Shown piece by piece: positions 10,020 through 19,701 of a DNA stretch of 64,000 nucleotides. Origin of the DNA: Stutzerimonas azotifigens DSM 17556. Lineage in GTDB: Bacteria; Pseudomonadota; Gammaproteobacteria; Pseudomonadales; Pseudomonadaceae. The DNA is taken from the NCBI RefSeq assembly GCF_000425625.1, contig NZ_AUDU01000016.1, positions 62,001-126,000 on the forward strand, written 5' to 3'. Each line of letters begins with the position of its first letter. Positions within the stretch are counted from its first letter, which is position 1. The position numbers and the translations under genes are program-made. Below the pieces are notes generated by a model that did no database searches, was not told the origin of the DNA, and saw only the letters and a program-made list of their open reading frames with translations.

Positions 10020-10401
10020 GGATAAGAAAGGCTCGCGCTTCAAGACCCCACAGCGCTCATCGCCCCGAGGCCGGGCCTCCCGCAAAGGCAAGCGCTGCCC
10101 GCCGGCGCCTGTGGGAGGCCGCTCCCGTTCCGGACGGGCTTGCGGCATTCACCCCATCCCTGTGGATTGCGTGCCCTCGCGGCGACGTCGCCAGCCGGGG
10201 CGCGTCTCGGGCGAGCTCTCAGGCCGTGCCGGGCTTTTCCCTTCTCCCCCGGGAGAAGGTGGGCGCAGGTCGGATGAGGGAGGATTCGCGCACAGGGACT
10301 GGGCGTCTCCTCGTTCCTACGGCAAGCGGCCGTCTCGACCGCGATCTTCGCTTGGGATGCCGTCGCAGGCAGCGCTGCCGCGCCCCTCTCCCAGCTGGAG
10401 C
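10020..10401. repeat. Intergenic REP-like palindromes
   Basis: No gene is seen here. The stretch holds REP-type sequences: a CATCGCCCCGAGG...GGGCCTCCC unit near 10057, a GTGGGAGGCCGC unit near 10109, and a CCTTCTCCC...GGGAGAAGG hairpin with a following GGATGAGGG at 10238-10280. The same hairpin family recurs near 52.4, 55.96 and 59.8-60.2 kb. Confidence 0.7.
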
Positions 10402-11868
10402 TCACACGCGCTTCATCGACCAGTAGCTGCGGCGGAACAGGTCGCGCTCCCCGAGCGCCAGGATGCCGCTCATGAAGGCCACCAGCGCCAGGCCGATGTA
10501 CAGGCAGAGCTCGATGAACCCCTCGGGCTTCGGCAGGTAGTGCAGCCCGACGCCGAGGCAGACGGCCACCGCCAGCCAGCGCGCCAGCACCGGAATGCCG
10601 AGCCCCGCCGGCGATACCCGGTAGACGAACAGGCCCATCGCCAGCGCCTGTACCACGGCGCCGACGGAGAACGCGACCGCCAGCCCCTCGGCCCCGTAGG
10701 GCCGCAGCAGCGCGGCGTCCAGGCCGATGGTCAGCGCCGAGCTGGCGAGCATGATGCCGAGGAACGCCCGCGCCCGATGCTGGGCGAGCAGGGCGCGGCC
10801 CCACAGCAGCGCCAGCCCCATGGCCGGCAGGCCGGCGGCGTAGGCGACCACCAGTGAGGCGGTCGCCTCGGTCTGCGCGCTGCCGAACTGGCCGCGCTCG
10901 AGCAGCACCGCCACCACCGCCTCGGGGAAGGAGCACAGCACCACCGCGGCGGGCACCAGGAATAGCAGCGTCGCCAGCAGCCCCTTGCGGACCACAGCCG
11001 CGTGCCCCGCATGGTCATGGGCGTTCCAGCTCTCGGTGAACTGCGGGAACAGCACCGAGAGGATCGACATTGCATAGAGCGTCAGCGGGATGGTGACGAT
11101 GCGGAAGGCGAACGACAGCATGGTGATGCTGCCTTCCTGCAGGAACGAGGCGAACATCCGCTCGGCCAGGATGCACGCCTGCTGGGCGCCGGCGGCCAGC
11201 AGCACGGGGGCGAAGGCCAGGCCGAATTCGCCGCCGCGGCCGCGGGTGTCGACGCTCGGCGCGCGGTTTAGATAGCCGATCCGCTGGTGCTGCACGAGGA
11301 TCAGCGCCACCTGCGGCACCAGCATGCCGACGAAGATCACCATGCCGCTGGGCTCGAGCAGCAGAATGCCGACGATGGCGCCGGCGTTGAGCAGCATGGT
11401 GCGGGTCATCGGCATGACGAAGACCTTGTCCATGTTCAGCAGGGCGCCCTGGCAGTAGAGCACCGCCTGCACGGCGATCAGCAGCACGCCGACGGCGAAC
11501 ACCGGCTGCCCGGCGCTGATCTGCGCCGGCGTCCAGCCGGGCGCCAGGGTGTTGAGCAGCCAGTAGCTGCCGGCGATGGCCGCCACGCAGACGGCGACGC
11601 CCATCCAGGCCACCCGCCAGTAGAGCCAGCGGCCGACCGCCTGGAACAGCGCCTCGGACTGCCCGCGCAAACGCTGCAGGTAGGGAATCATGGCGTCGCG
11701 CAGCGCCAGGCCGAGGAAGTTCTCGAAGAACAGCGGCAGGATCAGGGCGACGAAGATCAGGTCGGCTTGCCAGCTGAGGCCGAAGGCGCGGGCGATGAAC
11801 AGGTCACGCAGGAAACCGAGGAGAAAGCTGGCGACGGTCAGCGCCAGGATGATCAGCGATGCATTCAT
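10402..11868 (-). CDS. MurJ/MVF-family lipid flippase-like membrane protein
   Basis: This is a 488-residue integral membrane protein of the MOP superfamily, MurJ/MVF branch, with about 13-14 hydrophobic segments. Family features include an N-terminal AxxxSFLLGFLRDLFIARAFG segment and a PLFFENFLGLALRDAMIPYL stretch resembling the MurJ region that contacts lipid-linked substrate. MurJ itself flips lipid II. Stand-alone relatives flip other undecaprenyl-linked oligosaccharides. No murein or polysaccharide genes are adjacent, and it is slightly shorter than typical MurJ (about 510), so it may be a paralogue rather than the essential flippase. It is divergent from muxA across a 303-bp gap. Confidence 0.82.
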   Translation of the reverse strand: MNASLIILALTVASFLLGFLRDLFIARAFGLSWQADLIFVALILPLFFENFLGLALRDAMIPYLQRLRGQSEALFQAVGRWLYWRVAWMGVAVCVAAIAGSYWLLNTLAPGWTPAQISAGQPVFAVGVLLIAVQAVLYCQGALLNMDKVFVMPMTRTMLLNAGAIVGILLLEPSGMVIFVGMLVPQVALILVQHQRIGYLNRAPSVDTRGRGGEFGLAFAPVLLAAGAQQACILAERMFASFLQEGSITMLSFAFRIVTIPLTLYAMSILSVLFPQFTESWNAHDHAGHAAVVRKGLLATLLFLVPAAVVLCSFPEAVVAVLLERGQFGSAQTEATASLVVAYAAGLPAMGLALLWGRALLAQHRARAFLGIMLASSALTIGLDAALLRPYGAEGLAVAFSVGAVVQALAMGLFVYRVSPAGLGIPVLARWLAVAVCLGVGLHYLPKPEGFIELCLYIGLALVAFMSGILALGERDLFRRSYWSMKRV

Positions 11869-12171
11869 TCCATGATTCCGAGTGCAAGTCGAACACCGAC
11901 GGGCACCCCGTCTGTGGCAGGATGCCCGGCATCGACCGCTGCGGGCGATGCGAACGGCAGTTGTTGCGGCACGGCAGCGTCCGTTTCGACGTGCATGACC
12001 TCAGCGGCTCCGCCGATCTGCGCCGGGGCCGCGCTCAATAGACTGGCCGCCCGGCGCCAGGTTCCGGGCCGCGACCGACAAGCGCCGATACGTAAAAATG
12101 CCGTAAATGCCCTTTGCTGCCGTCCATCGACTGCTTATGGTTCACCCTCCTTCAAAAGTGATCGCGTTTTC
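11869..12171. other. Divergent intergenic region between the flippase gene and muxA
   Basis: This 303-bp gap must hold the promoters of both divergent units. A 39-codon frame with ATG at 11922 and stop at 12041 is present, but it lacks a convincing ribosome-binding site and conserved features, so I do not call it a gene. The last 90 bases before muxA are less GC-rich and could carry its promoter. Confidence 0.5.
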
Positions 12172-13422
12172 ATGACCAATCTCGCTTCCAGGGCCGGGTC
12201 CGGCCGCCGTTGGCTGTTCGTTCTGGCCGCCCTTGCCGTGGCTGCATTGCTGGCCTGGTGGCTGTGGCCCAGCGGGGGCGGAGAAGGGGCCGGCAACCGA
12301 CCGGGCGCCCCCGGCGGGCGTCCCGGTTTCGGCGCCTTCGGCGGGCCGGTGCCGGTGCGTGTGGAGGCGGTGCGGCAGGGCGACTTCCCGGTCTACCACA
12401 AGGCTCTCGGCACGGTGACGCCGCTGAACACGGTGAGCGTGCGCAGCCGCGTCGGCGGCGAGCTGATGGAGGTGCTGTTCGAGGAAGGCCAGCGGGTCGA
12501 CGCCGGCCAGCTGCTGGCGATCATCGACCCGCGCCCCTACCGGGTGGCGCTGCAGCAGGCCGAGGGCGCGCTGGCGCAGAGCCGCGCCCAGTTGCGCAAC
12601 GCCAAGGTCGACCTGGAGCGCTACAAGGGCCTGTATGCCGAGGACAGCATCGCCAAGCAGACCCTCGACACCCAACAGGCGCTGGTGGCGCAGTACGAAG
12701 GCACCGTGGCGACCAATCAGGCGGCGGTCAACGAGGCGCGCCTGAACCTCGAATTCACCCAGATCAAGTCGCCGATCGCCGGCCGCCTCGGCCTGCGCCA
12801 GCTGGACGTCGGCAACCTGGTCACGGCCAACGCCGAGACGCCGCTGGTGGTGATCACCCAGACCCAGCCGATGGCCATCGCCTTCACCCTGCCCGAGGCC
12901 GACCTGCCGCTGGTGGTGTCGCGCTTCCGCCAGGGCAACCCGCTCGGCGTGCAGGCCTGGGACCGCGGCGAGCGCGTGCTGTACGGCGAGGGCGTGCTGG
13001 AGAGCCTGGACAACCAGATCGACACCGCCACTGGCACGCTGCGCTTCAAGGCCCGTTTCGACAACGAGGCGGAAATGCTCATTCCCAACCAGTTCGTCAA
13101 CATCCGCCTGCGCGCCCAGGTGCTCGAAGGCGCCACGCTCGCGCCTTCGGCGGCGGTGCAGTTCGGCACCCGCGGCACCTTCGTCTACGTGGTCAAGGAA
13201 GACAACAAGGTTGAACTGCGCAGCATCACCACCGGCCCCAGCGACGGCGCGGTGACCGTGGTGGAGGACGGCCTCGCGCCCGGCGAACGGGTGGTGCTGG
13301 AGGGGACCGATCGTCTGCGTGACGGCGCCGAGGTCGAGGTGGTGGACAACCTGGCGACCGACGAAACGGCGGCCGACAATCCGGTAGTGGGCGGCAAGAG
13401 CGGCGAGCGCCCGGCCCGATGA
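12172..13422 (+). CDS. muxA: MuxA-type RND efflux periplasmic adaptor
   Basis: This is the membrane-fusion protein of an MdtABC/MuxABC-type tripartite efflux pump, linking the inner-membrane RND proteins to the outer-membrane channel. The 416-residue product has an N-terminal membrane anchor (about 13-32), a biotinyl-lipoyl-like half-motif ([20 protein letters not shown]), an alpha-hairpin region and a beta-barrel domain ending near residue 400. The frame extends far upstream, but the ATG at 12172 starts directly before the membrane anchor. The stop overlaps the muxB ATG (ATGA), so the two genes are translationally coupled. No regulator gene is adjacent. Confidence 0.92.
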   Translation: MTNLASRAGSGRRWLFVLAALAVAALLAWWLWPSGGGEGAGNRPGAPGGRPGFGAFGGPVPVRVEAVRQGDFPVYHKALGTVTPLNTVSVRSRVGGELMEVLFEEGQRVDAGQLLAIIDPRPYRVALQQAEGALAQSRAQLRNAKVDLERYKGLYAEDSIAKQTLDTQQALVAQYEGTVATNQAAVNEARLNLEFTQIKSPIAGRLGLRQLDVGNLVTANAETPLVVITQTQPMAIAFTLPEADLPLVVSRFRQGNPLGVQAWDRGERVLYGEGVLESLDNQIDTATGTLRFKARFDNEAEMLIPNQFVNIRLRAQVLEGATLAPSAAVQFGTRGTFVYVVKEDNKVELRSITTGPSDGAVTVVEDGLAPGERVVLEGTDRLRDGAEVEVVDNLATDETAADNPVVGGKSGERPAR

Positions 13423-16400
13423 ACCTGTCGCGCCCCTTCATCCTGCGCCCGGTGGCGACCACCCTGAGCATGGTCGCCATCCTGCTCGCCGGCCTGATCG
13501 CCTACCGGCTGCTGCCGGTCTCGGCCCTGCCACAGGTGGATTACCCCACCATCCGCGTGCTGACCCTCTATCCGGGCGCCAGCCCCGAGGTCATGACCAG
13601 CGCCGTCACCGCGCCGCTGGAGCGCCAGTTCGGGCAGATGCCCGGCCTGGTGCAGATGGCCTCGACCAGCTCCGGCGGCGCCTCGGTCATCACCCTGCGC
13701 TTCTCCCTCGAGGTCAAGCTCGACGTGGCCGAGCAGGAGGTGCAGGCGGCGATCAACGCCGCGACCAACCTGCTGCCCAACGACCTGCCGGCCCCACCGG
13801 TGTACAACAAGGTCAACCCCGCCGACACGCCGGTGCTGACCCTCGCCATCACCTCCGAAACCCTGCGCCTGCCGCAGTTGCACGACCTGGTCGACACGCG
13901 CATGGCGCAGAAGCTGTCGCAGATCAGCGGCGTCGGCATGGTCAGCATTGCCGGCGGCCAGCGTCCGGCCGTGCGCATTCAGGTCGATCCGCAGGCGCTG
14001 GCGGCGCACAACCTGTCCATGGCCGACGTGCGCACGCTGATCGGCAACGCCAACGTCAACCAGCCGAAGGGCAATTTCGACGGCCCGACGAGGGTGTCGA
14101 TGCTCGACGCCAACGACCAGCTGCGCTCGCCCGAGGAATATGCCGAACTGATCCTCGCCTACGAGAACGGTGCGGCACTGCGGCTCAAGGACGTCGCGAC
14201 CATCATCGCCGGCGCGGAGAACGACCGGCTCGCCGCCTGGGCCGACGAGAGCCAGGCGGTGCTGATCAACATCCAGCGCCAGCCGGGCGCCAACGTCATC
14301 GAGGTGGTGGAACGTATCCAGGCGCTGCTGCCGGAGATCACCGCCAGCATGCCGGCGGGGCTCGACGTGACCGTGCTCACCGACCGCACCCAGACCATCC
14401 GCGCGGCGATCACCGACGTGCAGCACGAGCTGCTGCTCGCCGTGGCGCTGGTGGTCATGGTCACCTTCGTGTTCCTCAAGCGCCTGTCGGCCACCATCAT
14501 TCCGTCGATTGCCGTTCCGCTGTCGCTGATCGGCACCTTCGCGGTGATGCACCTGGCCGGCTTCTCGCTGAACAACCTGACGCTGATGGCGCTGACCATC
14601 GCCACCGGCTTCGTGGTGGACGACGCCATCGTCATGCTGGAGAACATCGCCCGCCATCTGGAGGAGGGCGAGACGCCCCTGCAGGCGGCGCTCAAGGGCG
14701 CGCGGCAGATCGGCTTCACCCTGTTGTCGCTGACCTTCTCGCTGATCGCCGTGCTGATCCCGCTGCTGTTCATGCAGGACGTGGTCGGCCGGCTGTTCCG
14801 CGAGTTCGCCATCACCCTGGCGGTGGCCATCCTCATCTCGCTGGTGGTGTCGCTGACGCTGACGCCGATGATGTGCGCCAAGCTGCTGCGCCGCGAGACC
14901 GAGGAAAGCCGGGCCGACTGGGTCGAGCGGCTGATAGGCGGTTACGGGCGCTGGCTCGGCTGGGTGCTCGGCCACCAGACCCTGACGCTGCTGGTCGCAG
15001 TGGCCACGCTGGGCCTGACCGTGCTGCTCTACCTGGCGGTGCCCAAGGGCTTCTTTCCGGTGCAGGACACCGGCGTGATCCAGGGCATCAGCGAGGCGCC
15101 GCAGAGCATCTCGTTCGAAGCCATGAGCGAGCGCCAGCAGGCGCTGGCCAAGGTGGTGCTGGCCGATCCCGCGGTGGCCAGCCTGTCCTCCTACATCGGC
15201 GTCGACGGCGACAACGTGACGCTCAACAGCGGCCGCATGCTGATCAACCTGGTGCCGCACGGCGAGCGCGACCTGACCGCCGCCGAGGTGATCGAACGCC
15301 TGCGGCCCGAGCTGGCCCGGGTGATGGGCATCCAGCTGTACCTGCAGCCGGTGCAGGACCTCTCCATCGAGGACCGGGTCAGCCGCACGCAGTATCAGGT
15401 GAGCCTGGAATCGCCGGACGGCGAGCTGCTGGAGACCTGGACGCCGCGCCTGGTGGAGGCGCTGCGCGAGCGGCCCGAGCTCAGCGACGTGACCAGCGAC
15501 CTGCAGAGCGAGGGTCTGCAGGTCTACCTGGACATCGACCGCGACGCCGCCGCGCGGCTGGGCATCCAGGTCGGCGACATCACCGACGCGCTCTACGACG
15601 CCTTCGGCCAGCGGCAGATCTCCACCATCTTCACCCAGGCCAGCCAGTACCGCGTGGTGCTGGAGGCCGCGCAGGGCAACCAGCTTGGTCCGCAGGCGCT
15701 CGACCAGCTGTTCGTCGCCAGCGCCGACGGCGCGCCGGTGCGGCTATCGAGCCTGGCGCGCATCTCGCAGGGCGCGGCGCCACTGCTGATCAACCACATC
15801 GGCCAGTTCCCGGCGGTCACCCTGTCGTTCAACCTGGCACCGGGCGTATCGCTGGGCGAGGCGGTGGCGGTGATCGAGGAGACCGAACGGGCGATCGAGA
15901 TGCCGGCCGGGATCCAGACCCACTTCCAGGGCGCCGCCGAAGCCTTCCGCGCGTCCCTGTCGAGCACGCTGCTGCTGATCCTCGCCGCGGTGGTGACCAT
16001 GTACATCGTGCTCGGGGTGCTCTACGAGAGCTACATCCACCCGATCACCATCCTCTCGACGCTGCCCTCGGCGGCGGTGGGCGCGCTGCTCGCGCTGCTG
16101 CTGACCGGCAACGACCTGGGACTGATCGCGGTGATCGGCATCATCCTGCTGATCGGCATCGTCAAGAAGAACGCGATCATGATGATCGACTTCGCCCTGG
16201 ATGCCGAACGCAACCAGGGGCTGGCGCCGCGCGACGCCATCTACCAGGCCGCGCTGCTGCGCTTCCGGCCGATCCTGATGACCACCCTGGCGGCGCTGTT
16301 CGGCGCCATCCCGCTGATGCTCGCCAGCGGCTCGGGCGCCGAGCTGCGCCAGCCGCTGGGCCTGGTGCTGGTGGGCGGCCTGCTGGTCAGCCAGCTGCTG

Positions 16401-16496
16401 ACGCTGTTCACCACCCCGGTGATCTATCTGTTCTTCGACCGGCTCGGCAATCGCTTCGCCCGGCGGGACGAGGCGGGGCAGGAGGCGCAGGCATGA
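13419..16496 (+). CDS. muxB: MuxB-type RND multidrug efflux permease
   Basis: This is the first of two non-identical RND permeases that form a heteromeric MdtBC/MuxBC-type pump. It has 1025 residues, normal for the family, with 12 membrane segments and two large periplasmic loops. The TM4 proton-relay acidic pair is in [18 protein letters not shown], near residue 400. The N-terminus [18 protein letters not shown] is typical. Relatives export novobiocin, aztreonam, macrolides and bile salts, but substrates here are inferred only from the family. The start overlaps the muxA stop. Unusually, a 100-bp gap with an inverted repeat separates it from muxC. Confidence 0.94.
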   Translation: MNLSRPFILRPVATTLSMVAILLAGLIAYRLLPVSALPQVDYPTIRVLTLYPGASPEVMTSAVTAPLERQFGQMPGLVQMASTSSGGASVITLRFSLEVKLDVAEQEVQAAINAATNLLPNDLPAPPVYNKVNPADTPVLTLAITSETLRLPQLHDLVDTRMAQKLSQISGVGMVSIAGGQRPAVRIQVDPQALAAHNLSMADVRTLIGNANVNQPKGNFDGPTRVSMLDANDQLRSPEEYAELILAYENGAALRLKDVATIIAGAENDRLAAWADESQAVLINIQRQPGANVIEVVERIQALLPEITASMPAGLDVTVLTDRTQTIRAAITDVQHELLLAVALVVMVTFVFLKRLSATIIPSIAVPLSLIGTFAVMHLAGFSLNNLTLMALTIATGFVVDDAIVMLENIARHLEEGETPLQAALKGARQIGFTLLSLTFSLIAVLIPLLFMQDVVGRLFREFAITLAVAILISLVVSLTLTPMMCAKLLRRETEESRADWVERLIGGYGRWLGWVLGHQTLTLLVAVATLGLTVLLYLAVPKGFFPVQDTGVIQGISEAPQSISFEAMSERQQALAKVVLADPAVASLSSYIGVDGDNVTLNSGRMLINLVPHGERDLTAAEVIERLRPELARVMGIQLYLQPVQDLSIEDRVSRTQYQVSLESPDGELLETWTPRLVEALRERPELSDVTSDLQSEGLQVYLDIDRDAAARLGIQVGDITDALYDAFGQRQISTIFTQASQYRVVLEAAQGNQLGPQALDQLFVASADGAPVRLSSLARISQGAAPLLINHIGQFPAVTLSFNLAPGVSLGEAVAVIEETERAIEMPAGIQTHFQGAAEAFRASLSSTLLLILAAVVTMYIVLGVLYESYIHPITILSTLPSAAVGALLALLLTGNDLGLIAVIGIILLIGIVKKNAIMMIDFALDAERNQGLAPRDAIYQAALLRFRPILMTTLAALFGAIPLMLASGSGAELRQPLGLVLVGGLLVSQLLTLFTTPVIYLFFDRLGNRFARRDEAGQEAQA

Positions 16497-16510
16497 GCGC
16501 TTCGAAAAAG

Positions 16511-16585
16511 CGCTGGAGGCTGGAGGCTGAACGCAAAAGCGGCTCCTCGGCTCTTCGTACAGCCTCCAGCCTCCAGCCTCCAGCG
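16511..16585. repeat. Inverted repeat of GGAGGCT heptads between muxB and muxC
   Basis: The left arm CGCTGGAGGCTGGAGGCT (16511-16528) is the exact reverse complement of AGCCTCCAGCCTCCAGCG (16568-16585), an 18-bp perfect stem. The right side carries one extra heptad unit (16561-16567). The loop is about 39 bases. The right arm ends 11 bases before the muxC ATG, so the structure could occlude its translation start. It is the only non-overlapping junction in the muxABC-opmB operon, which suggests a later insertion of a small palindromic repeat. Confidence 0.88.
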
Positions 16586-16596
16586 GCTGTTGCCCG

Positions 16597-19500
16597 ATGA
16601 ACCTTTCCGCCCCCTTCATCGCCCGCCCGGTGGCGACCATGCTGCTGAGCGCCGCGATCGTGCTGCTGGGCCTGCTGGCGTTTCGTCTGCTGCCGGTCTC
16701 GCCGTTGCCGAACATGGATTTCCCGGTCATCACCGTGCAGGCCAACCTGCCGGGCGCGAGCCCGCAGATCATGGCGTCGAGCGTCGCCACGCCGCTGGAG
16801 CGGGCGCTCGGCACCATCGCCGGGGTCGACCAGATGACCAGCCGCAGCAGCCAGGGCAACACCCGGATCATCATCCAGTTCAGCCTCGACCGTGACATCA
16901 ACGGCGCCGCGCGGGACGTCCAGGCGGCGATCAACGCCGCGCGCAACCTGCTGCCCAGCGGCATGCGCTCGATGCCCAGCTACCGCAAGATCAACCCGTC
17001 GCAGGCGCCGATCATGGTGCTATCGCTGACCTCCAGGGTGCTCGACAAGGGCCAGCTCTACGACGTGGCCTCCACCATCCTGGCGCAGAAGCTGTCGCAG
17101 GTGCCCGGCGTCGGCGAGGTGCAGGTCGGCGGCAGCTCGCTGCCGGCCGTGCGGGTCGAGCTGCAGCCGCAGCAGCTGGAGCAGTACGGTGTGTCGCTGG
17201 ACGACGTGCGCCGTACCATCGCCGAAGCCAACGTGCGCCGGCCGAAGGGCTCGGTGGAGGACGGCCAGCGACACTGGCAGGTCCGCGCCAACGACCAGCT
17301 CCACGAGGCCGCCGACTACACCCCGCTGATCATCCGCCACCAGGACGGCGCCACGCTGCGCCTGGGCGACGTAGCGCGGGTGAGCGACGCGGTGGAGGAC
17401 CGCTACAACGCCGGCTTCTTCAACAACGAACAGGCGGTGCTGCTGGTCATCAACCGTCAGGCCGGCGCCAACATCATCGAGACCATCGAGGGTATCCGTG
17501 CCGAGCTGCCGTCGCTGCAGGCGGTGATCCCGGCGAGCGTCGAGCTGAACGTGGCGATGGACCGTTCGCCGGTGATCCGCGCCACGCTGCACGAGGCCGA
17601 GCGCACGCTGCTGATCGCGATCGGCCTGGTCATCGTGCTGGTGTTCCTGTTCCTCGGCCGCGTGCGCACCGCGCTGATTCCGGCGCTGGCGGTGCCGGTC
17701 TCGCTGGTCGGCACCTTCGCGGTGATGTACCTGTTCGGCTTCTCGCTCAACGTGCTGTCGCTGATGGCGCTGATCCTGGCCACCGGCCTGGTGGTGGACG
17801 ACGCCATCGTGGTGCTGGAGAACATCGCCCGGCACATCGACGAGGGCGTGCCGCCGCTGCAGGCGGCTTACCGCGGGACCCGCGAGGTCGGCTTCACGCT
17901 GCTGTCGATGAACCTGTCGCTGGTGGCGGTGTTCATCTCGATCCTGTTCATGGGCGGCATCGTCGAGCGGCTGTTCCGCGAGTTTTCGATCACCCTGGCG
18001 GCAGCCATCCTGGTGTCGCTGCTGGTCTCGCTGACGCTCACCCCGATGCTCTGCGCGCGCTGGCTGAAATCGCACCAGGCGCAGCCGGAAAGCCGCCTGC
18101 ACCGGCTCAGCCATCGCGGGCACCAGTGGCTGCTGGAGCGCTACGACCGCTCGCTGTCCTGGGCGCTGCGCCACAGGCGCCTGACCCTGTTCGGCCTGCT
18201 GGCGACCATCGCGCTGAACGTCGTGCTCTACGTCCAGGTGCCGAAGACCTTTCTGCCGCAGCAGGACACCGGCCAGCTGACCGGCTTCATCCGCGGCGAC
18301 GACGGCCTCTCCTTCGCGGTCATGCAGCCGAAGATGGAAATCTACCGCCAGGCGGTGCTCGCCGATCCGGCGGTGGAAAGCGTCGCCGGCTTCGTCGGCG
18401 GGCAGGGCGGCATCAACAACGCCTTCATGATCGTACGGCTCAAGCCGCTGGCCGAGCGGCGCCTGTCCGCGCAGCAGGTGATCGAGCGGATCCGGGTCAA
18501 CCAGCCGAAGGTGGCCGGCGGCCGGCTGTTCCTGATGGCCGACCAGGACCTGCAGTTCGGCGGCGGCCGCCAGAGCAGTTCCGCCTATGCCTACACCTTG
18601 CTCTCCGGCGACCTGGACGCGCTGCGGACCTGGACGCCTCGGGTGACGCGCGCGCTGATGGCGCTGCCGGAGCTGACCAGCATCGATGCCAACGAGGGCG
18701 AGGGCGCCCAGCAGGTGCTGCTGCAGGTCGACCGCGACGCCGCGCAGCGGCTGGGCATCGACATGAGCACGGTCACCACGCTGCTCAACAACGCCTTCAG
18801 CCAGCGTCAGATATCCACCATCTACGAGCAGTTGAACCAGTACCAGGTGGTGATGGAGATCGACCCCAGCTACGCCGAATACCCCGAGGTGCTGCAGCAG
18901 ATCCATGTGGTGACCAGCGATGGCCGCCGGGTGCCGCTGTCGGCCTTCGCCCACTACGAACGCAGCCTGGAGGAGGATCGCGTCCAGCACGAAGGCCAGT
19001 TCGCCGCGGAGAACATCGACTTCGACCTGGCGCCAGGCGTGACGCTGGAGCAGGCGACCGTGGCGATCGAGCGCGCGGTGGCGGCCATCGGCCTGCCGAC
19101 CGACGTGCAGGGGCGGCTCGGCGGCACCGGCAGCGCCTTCCAGCAGACGCAGGAAGCCCAGCCGCTGATGATCCTCGGGGCCTTGCTGCTGGTGTACATC
19201 GTGCTCGGGATACTCTACGAGAGCTACGTCCACCCGCTGACGATCCTCTCCACGCTGCCGTCGGCCGGCGTCGGCGCGCTGCTGGCGATCATCCTCACCG
19301 GCGGCCAGTTCAGCCTCATTTCGCTGCTCGGGCTGTTCCTGCTGATCGGCATCGTCAAGAAGAACGCCATCCTGATGATCGACCTGGCGCTGCAGTTCGA
19401 GCGGCAGGACGGGCTGGCGCCCGGCGACTCGATCCACCGCGCCTGCCTGCTGCGCCTGCGGCCGATCCTGATGACCACGCTGGCGGCCATCCTTGGTGCC

Positions 19501-19701
19501 TTGCCGCTGCTGTTCGGCACCGGCGAGGGCAGCGAGATGCGCCGGCCGCTGGGCCTGGCCATCATCGGCGGCCTGCTGCTGAGCCAGGTGCTGACGCTGT
19601 ACACCACGCCGGTGGTCTACCTGTATTTCGACAACCTGCGGCATCGCTTCAACCGCTGGCGCGGTGTGCGCAGCGATGCCGCCCTGGAAAACCCGCTATG
19701 A
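16597..19701 (+). CDS. muxC: MuxC-type RND multidrug efflux permease
   Basis: This is the second RND permease of the pump, 1034 residues, paralogous to its upstream neighbour. It has the same N-terminal signature (MNLSAPFIARPVATMLLS), the TM4 acidic pair in TGLVVDDAIVVLENIARH, and the 12-segment RND layout. The related MdtC is the proton-translocating subunit with MdtB as a partner, so a 2:1 heterotrimer is likely by homology. No strong Shine-Dalgarno is seen before the ATG, and an inverted repeat sits immediately upstream. The last four bases overlap the opmB ATG (ATGA). Confidence 0.94.
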   Translation: MNLSAPFIARPVATMLLSAAIVLLGLLAFRLLPVSPLPNMDFPVITVQANLPGASPQIMASSVATPLERALGTIAGVDQMTSRSSQGNTRIIIQFSLDRDINGAARDVQAAINAARNLLPSGMRSMPSYRKINPSQAPIMVLSLTSRVLDKGQLYDVASTILAQKLSQVPGVGEVQVGGSSLPAVRVELQPQQLEQYGVSLDDVRRTIAEANVRRPKGSVEDGQRHWQVRANDQLHEAADYTPLIIRHQDGATLRLGDVARVSDAVEDRYNAGFFNNEQAVLLVINRQAGANIIETIEGIRAELPSLQAVIPASVELNVAMDRSPVIRATLHEAERTLLIAIGLVIVLVFLFLGRVRTALIPALAVPVSLVGTFAVMYLFGFSLNVLSLMALILATGLVVDDAIVVLENIARHIDEGVPPLQAAYRGTREVGFTLLSMNLSLVAVFISILFMGGIVERLFREFSITLAAAILVSLLVSLTLTPMLCARWLKSHQAQPESRLHRLSHRGHQWLLERYDRSLSWALRHRRLTLFGLLATIALNVVLYVQVPKTFLPQQDTGQLTGFIRGDDGLSFAVMQPKMEIYRQAVLADPAVESVAGFVGGQGGINNAFMIVRLKPLAERRLSAQQVIERIRVNQPKVAGGRLFLMADQDLQFGGGRQSSSAYAYTLLSGDLDALRTWTPRVTRALMALPELTSIDANEGEGAQQVLLQVDRDAAQRLGIDMSTVTTLLNNAFSQRQISTIYEQLNQYQVVMEIDPSYAEYPEVLQQIHVVTSDGRRVPLSAFAHYERSLEEDRVQHEGQFAAENIDFDLAPGVTLEQATVAIERAVAAIGLPTDVQGRLGGTGSAFQQTQEAQPLMILGALLLVYIVLGILYESYVHPLTILSTLPSAGVGALLAIILTGGQFSLISLLGLFLLIGIVKKNAILMIDLALQFERQDGLAPGDSIHRACLLRLRPILMTTLAAILGALPLLFGTGEGSEMRRPLGLAIIGGLLLSQVLTLYTTPVVYLYFDNLRHRFNRWRGVRSDAALENPL

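Noticed and set aside
11922..12041. A 39-codon plus-strand frame with several cysteines between the flippase gene and muxA
   Set aside because: There is no convincing ribosome-binding site or recognisable motif, and it ends before the muxA promoter region. Kept only as a note.
17020..19644. An 874-codon minus-strand frame opposite muxC
   Set aside because: It has a His, Gln and Arg-rich shadow composition and covers a certain RND permease on the other strand. There is no start context.
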